Assembly: GCA_963822705.1 (NCBI GenBank)
Contig: CAWGIX010000006.1
Span: 62,001-126,000 of the forward strand
Origin: CAVRQM01 sp963822705
GTDB lineage: Bacteria > Pseudomonadota > Alphaproteobacteria > Acetobacterales > Acetobacteraceae
Length of the DNA stretch: 64,000 bases
Direction: 5' to 3'
The position numbers were made by a program, and so were the translations under genes. Position 1 is the first letter of the stretch. Each line of letters begins with the position of its first letter. This document shows, in pieces, positions 48,528-58,020 of this stretch. Under the pieces are notes generated by a model. It worked only from the letters and a program-made list of their open reading frames with translations, did not search any database and was not told where the DNA came from.

Positions 48528-49416
48528 AATCCAAGGCCAGCGTTCCCTCCATTACCGAAACGCATCGTCCGCCGACCCGCACCGCGCCAACCTGTCCGCC
48601 GCGCTTTTCCGCGCGCGAAAAAAGCAGGCTCGGCCGGCCCATGTCTTCGCCCTGGGCCACCCGGAGCGATACGTCCGCGTCCTGTTCCGGTGCCAGATGC
48701 GCCAGCAGGGCCGCCAACGCCGCGTTGGCGCTTCCGGTCGCGGAGTCTTCGCCGATGCCGTCCAGCGGGGAAAACATGCGGGCATGCAGGTCACACGCTT
48801 CGCCATCGCCGCACGTGTACAGCAGCACGGCATCCGCGCCGCCGCGTGGCAGCGTTTTGCGGAACGCGGCGATGTCGGGGGTTGCGCGGAAAAGAGCATC
48901 GCGGCTGGCCAGTTCCGCGATCACGAACGGCAGCCCGACAGAGGCGACGCAGGGTGCGTGCCGCTCACTTCGGATATCGGATTCCTGCAGCGACACGGTG
49001 GCCGCAATAGACGCGGCGTTCGGCGCTGGAGCTACGGTGAGCGGCTGGGGCGCGCGCAGTTCCGCACCGATGACCGTGGCACCCTCACGCAAGAGATCGA
49101 CGGGCACCAGACCGGCGCCTTCCTCGAACCGCGCTTGCTCTCGCACCATTCCCAGTTGCGCCAGCGCGAAAGCGGTGCCGACATTCGGATGGCCGGCAAA
49201 TGGTAGTTCGCGGCCGGGCGTAAAGATGCGGACCTGGGCGGTGTTGGCCGCATCGGCCGGCGGAAGCACAAATGTCGTCTCGGCGTAATTGAACTCCCGC
49301 GCGATTGACTGCATCTGCGCCGGCGTCAGTCCTTCCGCATCGAGCACGACCGCCAGCGGATTGCCGCCGAACATCTTGGCCGTGAACACATCTACGGTTA
49401 CGAAACGGCGAGGCAT
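48526..49416 (-). CDS. PhzF-family isomerase-like protein
   Basis: A 296-residue protein with the PhzF opening VDVFTAKMFGGNPLAVVLDA, the conserved EFNYAETTFVLPP (Glu is the catalytic acid/base in PhzF), IFTPGRELPFAGHPNVGTAFAL and the C-terminal GIGEDSATGSANAALAALL and AQGEDMGRPS, all hallmarks of the diaminopimelate-epimerase-like PhzF fold. The family contains isomerases of unknown substrate as well as the phenazine enzyme; no other phenazine genes are near, so phenazine synthesis is unlikely. Stands alone. Confidence 0.88.
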   Translation of the reverse strand: MPRRFVTVDVFTAKMFGGNPLAVVLDAEGLTPAQMQSIAREFNYAETTFVLPPADAANTAQVRIFTPGRELPFAGHPNVGTAFALAQLGMVREQARFEEGAGLVPVDLLREGATVIGAELRAPQPLTVAPAPNAASIAATVSLQESDIRSERHAPCVASVGLPFVIAELASRDALFRATPDIAAFRKTLPRGGADAVLLYTCGDGEACDLHARMFSPLDGIGEDSATGSANAALAALLAHLAPEQDADVSLRVAQGEDMGRPSLLFSRAEKRGGQVGAVRVGGRCVSVMEGTLALD

Positions 49417-49443
49417 GGTCCGACCGTAACGGCGAACGAAAGA

Positions 49444-49500
49444 GGCGGAATGGCTTCCCCCCTACGAGCACCACTTGGGTGGGGCGGAAGCCATTCCGCC
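49444..49500. repeat. Long inverted repeat after ilvD
   Basis: A perfect 15-base inverted repeat GGCGGAATGGCTTCC (49444-49458) / its complement (49486-49500) with a 27-base loop; after one mismatch at 49459/49485 three more G-C pairs extend the stem. It begins two bases past the ilvD stop codon on the minus strand. There is no U-tract. It may terminate ilvD transcripts or be a mobile REP-like element. Confidence 0.7.
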
Positions 49501-49502
49501 GC

Positions 49503-51335
49503 TTACGGCACCAATCGAACAGCGCCGCGGTCCGCGCTGGTCACGAACGTCGCATAGGCGCGCAAAGCTGCGGACACAGCGCGCCGGCGCGGCACGGCAG
49601 GCTGCCAGCCCTGCTTATCCTGCTCGGCATGCCGCCGCCGCAACTCCGATTCGTCCACGGCCAGGGTAATGGAGCGCGCAGGAATATCGATCTCGATCCG
49701 ATCGCCGTCGCGCACCAGCCCGATCAGGCCGCCCGATGCCGCCTCGGGCGACACGTGGCCGATCGACAGGCCGGACGTGCCGCCGGAAAACCGTCCGTCG
49801 GTGACCAGGGCGCAGTCCTTCCCAAGCTTTTTCGCCTTGATATAGCTGGTCGGGTACAGCATTTCCTGCATCCCCGGCCCGCCCTTCGGCCCCTCGTAGC
49901 GGATTACCACCACATCGCCCGCCCCGACCGCGCCGCCCAAAATGCCGTCGACCGCAGAATCCTGGCTCTCGAACACTCTTGCCGGTCCATGGAATTTCAG
50001 AATGCTGGCGTCCACGCCCGCGGTTTTGACGATGCAGCCATCCGGCGCCAAGTTGCCGTGCAGCACGGCCAAGCCACCGTCGCGGGAAAACGCGTGCTCC
50101 GCATCGCGAATCACGCCGCGCGCACGGTCGGTATCCAAAACGTCCCAGCGCGAGGACTGGCTGAACGCGGTCTGCGTCGGCACACCGCCCGGTCCCGCAC
50201 GGTAGAAATTCTGCACGCTCTCGCCGGCGCCGTTGGCCACGTCCCAGCGGCCGAGCGCAGCGGCCAACGTTTCGCTGTGCACGGTCGGCACATCGGCATG
50301 CAAAAGTCCGGCCCGATCCAATTCGCCCAAAATGCCGAAAACGCCGCCGGCGCGATGCACGTCCTCCACGTGCACGTCGGCAACCGCCGGTGCGACTTTG
50401 CACAGCACCGGCACGCGCCGCGACAGGCGGTCGATATCGGCCATGGTGAACGCCACCCCGGCCTCGTGCGCGGCGGCGAGCAGGTGCAGCACCGTATTGG
50501 TCGAGCCGCCCATCGCAATGTCCAGCGTCATTGCGTTCTCGAACGCGGCAAACGTCGCCACCCCGCGCGGCAGCACGGAAGCGTCCTCTTGCTCGTACCA
50601 GCGCTGGCACAGATCGACCACCAGCCGCCCCGCCTCCTCGAATAGCCGCCGGCGATCCGAGTGGGTGGCCAGCGTGGTGCCGTTGCCGGGTAACGACAGA
50701 CCGAGTGCCTCGGTCAGGCAGTTCATGGAATTGGCGGTGAACATGCCGGAGCACGAGCCGCAGGTCGGACAGGCGGAGCGCTCGATCACCGCCACGTCCT
50801 GCTCGCTGACGGAATTGTCGGCGGCGGCCACCATGGCGTCGATCAGGTCGATCTTTCGCGAAATGCCCGAAACGTTGGCCTTGCCCGCCTCCATCGGTCC
50901 GCCCGAGACGAACACGGCCGGAATGTTCAGCCGCATGGCCGCGATCAGCATGCCCGGCGTGATCTTGTCGCAGTTGGAGATGCACACCATGGCGTCGGCG
51001 CAGTGCGCGTTGACCATGTATTCCACGCTGTCGGCAATCAGTTCGCGCGACGGCAGGCTGTACAGCATGCCGTCATGGCCCATGGCGATGCCGTCATCCA
51101 CCGCGATGGTGGAAAACTCCTTTGCCACCCCGCCCGCCGCCTCGATTTCCCGCGCCACGAGTTGGCCCAGATCCTTGAGGTGCACATGGCCGGGCACGAA
51201 TTGCGTGAACGAGTTGACCACGGCGACGATCGGCTTGCCGAAGTCGCCGTCCTTCATGCCGGTGGCACGCCACAGGCCGCGCGCGCCCGCCATGTTGCGG
51301 CCGTGCGTGGTGGTGCGGGAGCGCAGGGCAGGCAT
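49503..51335 (-). CDS. ilvD: Dihydroxy-acid dehydratase
   Basis: A 610-residue Fe-S dehydratase. Cluster cysteines are in CISNCDKITPGML and ERSACPTCGSCSGMFTANSMNC, and the C-terminal active-site region includes ALVTDGRFSGGTSGLSIGHVSPEAA read across its length. The start at 51335 (MPALRSRTT) is the family-typical one; the open frame extends upstream only by chance. It dehydrates 2,3-dihydroxy-isovalerate and -methylvalerate in valine and isoleucine synthesis, in the cytoplasm. Intact. No other ilv gene is adjacent. Confidence 0.95.
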   Translation of the reverse strand: MPALRSRTTTHGRNMAGARGLWRATGMKDGDFGKPIVAVVNSFTQFVPGHVHLKDLGQLVAREIEAAGGVAKEFSTIAVDDGIAMGHDGMLYSLPSRELIADSVEYMVNAHCADAMVCISNCDKITPGMLIAAMRLNIPAVFVSGGPMEAGKANVSGISRKIDLIDAMVAAADNSVSEQDVAVIERSACPTCGSCSGMFTANSMNCLTEALGLSLPGNGTTLATHSDRRRLFEEAGRLVVDLCQRWYEQEDASVLPRGVATFAAFENAMTLDIAMGGSTNTVLHLLAAAHEAGVAFTMADIDRLSRRVPVLCKVAPAVADVHVEDVHRAGGVFGILGELDRAGLLHADVPTVHSETLAAALGRWDVANGAGESVQNFYRAGPGGVPTQTAFSQSSRWDVLDTDRARGVIRDAEHAFSRDGGLAVLHGNLAPDGCIVKTAGVDASILKFHGPARVFESQDSAVDGILGGAVGAGDVVVIRYEGPKGGPGMQEMLYPTSYIKAKKLGKDCALVTDGRFSGGTSGLSIGHVSPEAASGGLIGLVRDGDRIEIDIPARSITLAVDESELRRRHAEQDKQGWQPAVPRRRAVSAALRAYATFVTSADRGAVRLVP

Positions 51336-51394
51336 GGCCAACTTCCTTTGTTCGTTTACGCCCGATCCTGCCACGACGGCCAAAAAACCGCCAC

Positions 51395-51904
51395 TCAGTG
51401 CACGCGGTGCAGCCAGTGCATCAGTGCCGCACCCGGTCCCAGCACCGCGGCTGCCCACAGAAACGCGGACGGCCAGTTGGCCAGCTGGAACAGCCGCAGA
51501 CGCATGCCCAGCACGCCGCACAGCAGCGGCACGGTCGCGCGCAGCGGCTCGAAAAACCGGCACAGCACGACGCTCAGCGCGCCCCAGCGCTGAATGAACC
51601 GCTGGGCCCGGGGCAGCAGGTCGGGCCGGCGGGTGAACGGCCAGATCCGATGCGTGCGGCCCTTCAGGCGGCTGCCGATCCAGAAACTGAGGGAGTCGGC
51701 CAGCGCGGCGCCGACCGAGACGGCGATCCAGACCGGCAGGAACGGGATGTGGGAGGCGCCCATCACGCCGCCAAAAGCGATCAGGATGGTGGTCCCGGGG
51801 ATCACCAGCGACACCAGCGCCAGCGATTTTATGAAGGTGAACACAAAGGCAATCGGCGCCGCCCAGGCCACGTGCGCCTGTATGAAGGCAATGAAATGAT
51901 GCAT
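51395..51904 (-). CDS. DedA-family membrane protein
   Basis: A 169-residue membrane protein with the DedA/SNARE-associated pattern: SLVIPGTTILIAFGGVMG, VSVGAALADSLSFWIGSRLKG, and CRFFEPLRATVPLLCGVLGMR with the conserved Arg and Pro of the re-entrant region. Slightly shorter than typical DedA (about 200). DedA proteins support proton-motive force and act as undecaprenyl phosphate or lipid flippases in studied cases. The ATG is five bases after the acylphosphatase stop, so it may be the last gene of the rarA operon. Confidence 0.82.
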   Translation of the reverse strand: MHHFIAFIQAHVAWAAPIAFVFTFIKSLALVSLVIPGTTILIAFGGVMGASHIPFLPVWIAVSVGAALADSLSFWIGSRLKGRTHRIWPFTRRPDLLPRAQRFIQRWGALSVVLCRFFEPLRATVPLLCGVLGMRLRLFQLANWPSAFLWAAAVLGPGAALMHWLHRVH

Positions 51905-51908
51905 GACG

Positions 51909-52184
51909 TCAGGCGGTGGGCATGCGCACGAAGCCGGGCCGCTCCGCCGGCTCGGCCAGATGTTCGGTGATCGCCTCGATCACGGCGAGCGGGGGACCGC
52001 TGCGGCAGGCGCGCAAGAGTTCCTCGACGGCCGCTTCGTCGCCGTCGATCAGCGCTTCCACGCTGCCGTCGCGCAGGTTGCGCACCCAGCCGTTCGCGCC
52101 GAGCCGTCGCGCTTCGGCGACCAGCCAGTCGCGAAAACCCACGCCGTGAACCCGACCCGTGACGACGATCCGGCGCGCCGTCAT
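51909..52184 (-). CDS. acyP: Acylphosphatase
   Basis: A 91-residue protein with VTGRVHGVGFRDWLVAEAR, the acylphosphatase phosphate-binding loop with the catalytic Arg (GVGFRDW), and NGWVRNLRDGSVEALIDGDE with the catalytic Asn. Hydrolyses the carboxyl-phosphate bond of acylphosphates. Its start overlaps the ATP12 stop as ATGA. Confidence 0.92.
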   Translation of the reverse strand: MTARRIVVTGRVHGVGFRDWLVAEARRLGANGWVRNLRDGSVEALIDGDEAAVEELLRACRSGPPLAVIEAITEHLAEPAERPGFVRMPTA

Positions 52185-52888
52185 CCGCCGACGAGGGACA
52201 TGAAACGCCCTGCCATCTCCACCTCGGCGCGGATCCGCGCCCGCCGGGCGCTGGCCTCCGCATCCTCCCCCCAAAGCTCGGCCTGGAATTTTTCGTCCAG
52301 CACGGAGAGTTCATACCCCTCGCCCGCGTCCAGCGCGAATTTCGCCACTGCGAGCCCCAGGACGAGGCTGCCCAGCGCGGGGACGGCGACCGCCAACCCG
52401 GCCAAGCGCCATGCGGGTTGCGCCGCCACGGCGGCGGCCAGCGCCGCCAATGCCTCTGGCGGCTGGGCGACGTGCACCACGCCCGAGGTGGCGCGCAGCC
52501 GAGCCCCAAAAGTTCGCGCCGCCCAGTCGAGCCAGGGCTGCCACAGCTCGGCCTGGCGCCGCACCAGCGCCTCGGGCTGCTCGGCCCGGTAGCACAGCAG
52601 GTCGCTCTCGCCGTAGCGGGAGATGGCCAGCGCCACCGGTTCGGGATTCGGCGCGACCCGTTCCTGGGCGGTGCCGGCCAGCCGGGTCAGCGGCAGATCG
52701 GCGAAACTGGTCTCGCCGCCCTTGTCGCTTCCTGCCGTCTGCCATTCCGCGGCGACTTCCTGCGCGAGCCTGTGGCTGGGCGATACCAGGGTTGCGCCGC
52801 CGGGCAGGCGCAGCGGCTTGCCGTCGAGCAGCACGGACCATCCCTCATCGGTTGCGGCAGCCTCCGCCCGATCCCAGAACCGCTTCAT
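52181..52888 (-). CDS. ATP12-family F1-ATPase assembly chaperone
   Basis: A 235-residue protein beginning KRFWDRAEAAATDEGWSVLLDGKPLRLPGG, the ATP12 N-terminal motif (read over residues 2-32). LPLTRLAGTAQERV, SRYGESDLLCYRAE and QAELWQPWLDWAARTFGA follow, all family-typical. In mitochondria and alphaproteobacteria ATP12 helps assemble the alpha subunit of F1. Start overlaps the stop of the AsmA-family gene (ATGA) and its stop overlaps acyP. Intact. Confidence 0.9.
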   Translation of the reverse strand: MKRFWDRAEAAATDEGWSVLLDGKPLRLPGGATLVSPSHRLAQEVAAEWQTAGSDKGGETSFADLPLTRLAGTAQERVAPNPEPVALAISRYGESDLLCYRAEQPEALVRRQAELWQPWLDWAARTFGARLRATSGVVHVAQPPEALAALAAAVAAQPAWRLAGLAVAVPALGSLVLGLAVAKFALDAGEGYELSVLDEKFQAELWGEDAEASARRARIRAEVEMAGRFMSLVGG

Positions 52889-54731
52889 CGCCGCAGGCGA
52901 CGCAGCAGCTCCGCCGGCTTGGGCAGTTTCGTGAACGGGGACGGCGCTGAGGCCGGCTCGGCACAGCCGGACGGTCCGGTTTGCACCGCGGTGGCCGCCA
53001 GCGTCCCCCCGTGTCGGACGCGACATGCGGCGCGCGCAGCGACCCGTCGACACGGACGGGTACCACCAGGCCGGGGCCGGCCCGCAGCAGCGGGCGCAGC
53101 CGCAGGGCCAAGGTTTGCCCCCCCAGGTCGATCGTGCCGGCGCCTTCGATCCGCACCAGCTCGGCATCGGCCACCATTGGCGCCAGGGCCAGGACGCCCC
53201 GTTGCGCGTCGAAACCGAGACCCAGGCAGCGCACCCGGATGCGGGGGCCGAGCACGGCGGGAGGCAGCGGCAAGTGCGCCGCGCGCAGCACGGAGGCGAA
53301 CAGGGCGCTGTCGATCTCGGCGTTGTCGGCGTGTACCAGGGCGTGTCCGTCGAGGCTGGCGGCCAGCTGGTCCAGGGTGGCGCCGCGTGCGTGCAGGTCG
53401 GCATTCACCATGGCCTCGCCGCTGGCCAGGGAAGGCAGTCCCGCAAGCTCCAGCACGGTCTGCAACGGCACGGACGGGGCATTCAACGTCAGGCCGGCCG
53501 GGGTCAGGCCGGCCGGGTCGGCTCCGCCCATCCGGAACGCAACGGCGATCGGCCGGCCTCCGGGCGGGGTGATGGTCAAGGGGTCCAGCGTGAGCCGTCC
53601 CGCCTGCAGGACGAGGTGGCCCACAACGGCGCCGAGCGGGGTTTTGCCCCAGTCGGCAGCCGCGACCGAAAGCTGCAGGTCAGCGTTGAAGCGGTCCGGG
53701 AAGGCGAACGGCCGTCCAGACAGCAGCGTCTCTGGCGGGGACGAAGGCGCGGCCGGGGGTGCCGGTGCCACCGCTGCCTTGCTGGGCGCCTGCGCGTGCA
53801 ACGCCGCCAGCAGGGCGGCGAGGTTCAAATGTTTTGAGGCCAGCGTTCCACGCACGTCGGCGCGGCCGCCGTAGGCGATGGTGACGGTGCCGGCGAGATC
53901 GCCGGCGTCCGTGTTCAGCGCCAGCCGATCCAGGGCCAGGCGGTTCCCCAGTTCCCGGGCGGGTTCGGCGACATGCGCCTGGACCTGCAACGCACCCCGC
54001 GGCAGGTGCAGCCCAAGCGCGGTGCCGAGGGGCTCGGCATCAGGCGTGGAGAGCGAAAAATCGGCGTCGAGCGCACGGGCGGGCTCGGCCAGCCGCGCCG
54101 ATAGTTTGGCGTTCGCCGCGGTGCCGTCCGCGGTCAGCGAGGCATGCGGGTCGCCGGTGATGTGCAGGTCCAGCGGAACACGCGCATCCCCGATGGAAAA
54201 CGTTCCCCGGCCGGTCAGATCCACGGCCTGCGGCGTCGACGAACCCGAAACGGCGAGGTCGAGGCCGAATGGCGACATCCGCCACGACAGGTGGCCGTCG
54301 GTGATTTCGATCCGGCCGACCGCGGGCGCGGCCGGATCGGCCGCCGGCACTTCCGCGCCGGACGCGGCGGCGGCAGGCGCGGCGAGGCGTTTCATTGTGA
54401 ACGAGGGCAGCCGGTTCGAAACCGCCAGATCGGCGCCGATCAGCCGCAGCATCCGGACCTGGGGATGGCGCGAAAACAGCAATTCCGGGGCCATCACCGC
54501 CTGCACGCGCGCCACCTTGCCCAAGCCGTCCACGGCGACATCGCGCGCCTGCAGCGCGGGCGGCCATGACGGGAGCAGCATGAGCTCGCCCACGTTCACG
54601 GGACGCCCGAGCGCACGCTGGGCCGCGAACTCAAGCCGCGGTCGCAGCAGGTTGGGTGCGAGCACGAGCCCGGTCACCAGCACGACGGCCAGCACCGGCA
54701 AGGCGATGACCAGACGGCGCAACCACCTCAT
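52885..54731 (-). CDS. AsmA-family envelope protein (one frameshift near the C-terminus)
   Basis: Begins with a membrane anchor (RRLVIALPVLAVVLVTGLVL) followed by the AsmA N-domain (FAAQRALGRPVNVGELMLLP), a long beta-rich periplasmic region and an AsmA C-domain-like stretch (RGATLDQLAASLDGHALVHA, IEGAGTIDLGGQTLALRLRP). At about 53013 a G run is one base short; restoring it gives the ending TLAATAVQTGPSGCAEP and KLPKPAELLRRLRR with the stop at 52885, which then overlaps the ATP12 start exactly (ATGA). That fit supports the correction. The rejoined length is about 615 residues. AsmA-like proteins act in lipid transport to the outer membrane, by family knowledge. Confidence 0.85.
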
Positions 54732-55718
54732 CGCCGCCGCTCCGGAGCGGCCGGCGCGGGTGCCGTGAAACCGAGGGTGGCAAAGGTGGCCGCCATGTGC
54801 GCCGGCAGCGGTGCCTCGACCGCCAGCGTGCCGCCCGCCGGGTGCGGCAGCACGATGCGGCGGGCCAGCAGATGCAACGTGTCGGCGAACCCGTCCACCA
54901 GCGCCGTGTTTCTGCCCTCGCGCTCGGTCCCGTAGGGCGCGTCGCCCAGGATCGGCGCGCCGATGGCGGCACAATGGACGCGCAGCTGATGCGTCCGGCC
55001 GGTCAGCGGGCGCAACTCCAGCCAGGCCAGCTTTCGCCCTGCGTGGTCCAGAGTTTTGTAATCGGTGATGCTGTGCGCGGTGTGCTCGTCGTACGGTCCG
55101 GCGACCGCGGCGCGCTCGCCGCGAAATCCGTCGATGCGTACCAGGTCGCGTTCGATCCGGCCCGCTACCGGAACGGGACGGCCGGCAACCACGGCCCAGT
55201 ACACCTTTTCCACCACGCGGGTACGCAATGCGGCGGCGAGCTTTGCCGCGACCCCCGGCGTGCGTGCCACCACCAGCACGCCCGAGGTTTCCCGGTCCAG
55301 CCGATGCACCAGCCGCGGCCGGTCGGCGGCGCCGTCGCGCAAGCCATCCAGCATCGCGTCCAGGTGGCGCTTTATGCCGGGGCCGCCCTGCGTGGGCAGG
55401 CCGGGCGGCTTGTTCAGCACGAACAGCTGATCGTCCCGGTAGAGCACCATGCCGGCCACCTCGGCCGCTGCGGCCGGGTCCGGCGCGGCGGGTGCAGGGT
55501 GCGGTGCGGCCGGGGCCGGCAGTGGCGGGACGCGTACCGACTGGCCGGGTACCAGGCGCGTGTCGGCAGCCGCGCGCCGCCCGTCCACCCGGATCTGGCC
55601 GGTGCGGCACAGCCGCTGCACCACGCCCTGCGTCGCCTGGGGGAAAATGTCGGCGGAACCAGCGATCGAGCCGGATTTCCGCCTCGTCGCCGCTGACCGC
55701 GCGGGTCTCGATGGTCAT
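54728..55718 (-). CDS. RluA-family pseudouridine synthase (one frameshift)
   Basis: An S4-like N-terminal domain (AEIRLDRWFRRHFP and QGVVQRLCRTGQIRVDGRRA across a net +1 shift at about 55640, an extra C in a CCCCC run), then the catalytic domain: LNKPPGLPTQGG, RPRLVHRLDRETSGVLVVAR with the catalytic Asp in HRLDRETSG, and ELRPLTGRTHQLRVHCAAIG. The rejoined length is about 329 residues. This is the RluC/RluD group that modifies 23S rRNA uridines; the exact site is not determined. The start at 55718 overlaps the rarA stop and its stop overlaps the AsmA start. Confidence 0.9.
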
Positions 55719-56998
55719 GACGCCAGTTCGGCGCGCAGTTTGGCCCAATACGCAAGGCGCTTGTTCACCTCGCGCTCAAAGCCGCGGTCGGGAGGGGTGT
55801 AGAAGGTCTGGCGCGCCATGCCGTCCGGAAAATAGTTTTTTCCCGAAAACGCTGCTTCGGTATCGTGGTCGTAGGCGTAGCCGGCGCCGTAGCCGAGTTG
55901 CTTCATGAGTTTCGTGGGTGCGTTGAGGATATGGGCCGGTGGCATCAGGCTGCCGGTCTTTTGGGCGGCGCCCTTGGCCGCCGAAAACGCCACGTAGGCG
56001 GCGTTGGATTTCGGGGCGGTGGCCAGATACAGCACCGCCTGGGCCAAGGCCAGTTCTCCTTCGGGTGTGCCCAGCCGTTCATAGGCTTCCCATGCCGCGA
56101 GCGTCTGAGACAGCGCCTGCGGGTCGGCCAGCCCCACGTCCTCGGTCGCAAAGCGCGTCATGCGGCGCGCCACGTAGCGCGGATCCTCGCCGCCTGCCAG
56201 CATGCGGGCGAACCAGTACAGCGCCGCGTCCGGGTCCGAGCCGCGCAACGATTTGTGCAAGGCCGAAATCAGATTGTAGTGTTCCTCGCGATCCTTGTCG
56301 TACAGCGCCGCCCGCCTCGCCAGCAGCTCGGTCAGTGCCGCCGTGTCGAGCGGGGGCGTGTCGGACGGCAGCGCCGCAAGCTGCTCGGCCATGTTGAGCA
56401 CGTAACGGCCATCACCGTCGGCCATGGCGCGCAGCAATTCCCGCGCCTGGGCCGAGAGCGGGAGCGCCCGGCCGATGGAGGCTTCGGCGCGGGAAAGAAT
56501 GGTTTCGAGCGCGGCATCGTCAAGCCGGCGCAGCACCAGCACCTGGCAACGCGACAGCAAGGCGCCGTTCAGCGCGAAGGATGGGTTCTCGGTGGTGGCG
56601 CCGACCAGCACCACCACGCCGGTTTCGACCGCGGGCAGAAAACCGTCCTGCTGGGCGCGGTTGAAGCGGTGGATCTCGTCCACGAACATGAGCGTGCCTT
56701 GCCCGGATTCGCGCCGGCGCGCCGCTTCCTCGAAAGCTTTGCGCAAGTCGGCGACGCCCGAGAACACCGCTGAGAGCTGGACAAATCGTAATCCCCAGTC
56801 GTCCGCCAGCAGCCGCGCGATCGTGGTCTTGCCGACGCCGGGCGGACCCCACAGGATCAGCGAGGCCAGCGACCCGCGGTGCAGCATGCGCGTGATCGCG
56901 CCTTGTGGCCCGGTCAGGTGCTCCTGGCCGACAATGTCCGCAAGGTTTTGTGGACGAAGCCGGTCGGCAAGCGGCGCATTGAGCGGTGTTTTCGCCAC
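55715..56998 (-). CDS. rarA: Replication-associated recombination protein A (RarA/MgsA)
   Basis: An AAA+ ATPase of about 427 residues. PLADRLRPQNLADIVGQEHL is the family opening, Walker A GPPGVGKTT, Walker B LMFVDEIHRFNRAQQDGFLP, sensor 1 GATTENPSFALN, and the C-terminal tetramerisation domain has HYNLISALHKSLRGSDPDAA and YWFARMLAGGEDPRYVARR and LNAPTKLMKQLGYGAGYAYDHD. The GTG at 56998 follows GAGGAG with short spacing; the frame stays open upstream without homologous sequence. RarA acts at stalled replication forks. It heads a five-gene operon with 4-base overlaps. Confidence 0.93.
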   Translation of the reverse strand: MAKTPLNAPLADRLRPQNLADIVGQEHLTGPQGAITRMLHRGSLASLILWGPPGVGKTTIARLLADDWGLRFVQLSAVFSGVADLRKAFEEAARRRESGQGTLMFVDEIHRFNRAQQDGFLPAVETGVVVLVGATTENPSFALNGALLSRCQVLVLRRLDDAALETILSRAEASIGRALPLSAQARELLRAMADGDGRYVLNMAEQLAALPSDTPPLDTAALTELLARRAALYDKDREEHYNLISALHKSLRGSDPDAALYWFARMLAGGEDPRYVARRMTRFATEDVGLADPQALSQTLAAWEAYERLGTPEGELALAQAVLYLATAPKSNAAYVAFSAAKGAAQKTGSLMPPAHILNAPTKLMKQLGYGAGYAYDHDTEAAFSGKNYFPDGMARQTFYTPPDRGFEREVNKRLAYWAKLRAELAS

Positions 56999-57114
56999 AT
57001 ACTCCTCACGCGCCGAGTCAGCACGCGGACCGCTGCTTGGCAACGCCGGCGACGGTAACCTGGCTATCGTTCTGATATCGTAACTATATAGGCGTGCGTG
57101 GGCAGGCGGCCCAG

Positions 57115-57806
57115 TCAGGTAGGTTTTCGGATCGGCCCGGGAAACCAGAAACCGCCCCACTTCCTCCACTCCGTGCCGGGGTAGGTCCACTTCGGTTTTC
57201 GCGTGCGCGCCTCGGTGCGGAGCGGACGCTTTCGGAACGGCTTTTCGGCCGGTTCGGTTGGGACCGGTGCGGCGGGGTCAGGTTCGGGAGGGGGCGGCTT
57301 GACCCGGGGCGGCCGGGGCGGCGGCGGCGGCAACAGGGCGGGGTCGGGCTTTCGTCCCAGCCTCCGATACAGCGGCCGCAGGATGCGCCCCACCTGCGGC
57401 GCGTCCCGGAGCAGGGCCTGCATCTCGGGGTCTTTCAGCAGATAGTCGAGCTGGTTGGCGCAGCCCGTCGCCTCCACCCCCAGCAATCGCACCACCCAGA
57501 GGAACTGCCGCGGCATCTCGGGCTGGCGCGGCCGGGGCGGGTGGGGAGTTGGCTCGGGGGCTGGCCCGGGGCTGGTCTGGGGGCGCGGGGGCGAGGCGGC
57601 GGCAGCGGACCCGCCTTGGCCCGCTGCGCCAGGGCCACGAACCTCCTGATGGTGTTGTGCAGCCAGGCCTGCAGCAGGGTCAGCTTCGGCACCGTCGCCG
57701 GATCGGCGCGCATCCGCATCCCGGCCGCCCCGGACAGGTCGCGGATGATGGCGGCGAACCGCCAGGCGGTGCTGGGTATGTGTTTGGGGCGGGAGGATTC
57801 GGACAT
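57115..57806 (-). CDS. Proline-rich hypothetical protein (one frameshift)
   Basis: Two fragments join near 57600: an N-terminal helical part (SSRPKHIPSTAWRFAAIIRD, LTLLQAWLHNTIRRFVALAQ) and a C-terminal part with LRLLGVEATGCANQLDYLLK-like helices (actual start VVRLLGVEATG), DPEMQALLRDAPQVGRILRP, a PPPPPRPPRVKPPPPEPDP proline track and the ending RKWGGFWFPGPIRKPT. The shift falls in a GC-only low-complexity run. The rejoined length is about 230 residues. I do not recognise a named domain; the helical LLQAWLH and DPEMQALL blocks look like a protein-interaction module. It is alone, about 120 bases upstream of rarA on the same strand. Confidence 0.6.
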
Positions 57807-57926
57807 CGCGGCCCGCACTGTCGCACGAAGCGCCGGGTGTGTCAAGTGTCACTTTACGTAAAAGTTAGTTCACCTTGCTTCGGCTGGCCGTGCCATGTCG
57901 GCGGTATATTTCACCTGTGCCCGCCG

Positions 57927-57951
57927 CCCTCACCCCAGGCCGGGGTGAGGG
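57927..57951. repeat. Perfect 10-base inverted repeat between two minus-strand genes
   Basis: CCCTCACCCC (57927-57936) and GGGGTGAGGG (57942-57951) form a perfect 10-base stem with a 5-base loop, 70 bases past the stop of the DUF6481 gene. It may end that transcript; no U-tract follows. CCTCACCCC-type palindromes are often dispersed intergenic repeats. Confidence 0.6.
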
Positions 57952-58020
57952 TCTTCGGTGGTCTGACTTCTGGGCCGCTGGTCACACGAGGCACGCGCGG
58001 CGCGCTCAGCGACGGCGCGC

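Noticed and set aside
48526..49416. Phenazine biosynthesis from the PhzF-family gene
   Set aside because: No phzA-E or G is present and PhzF-like isomerases are widespread with other roles.
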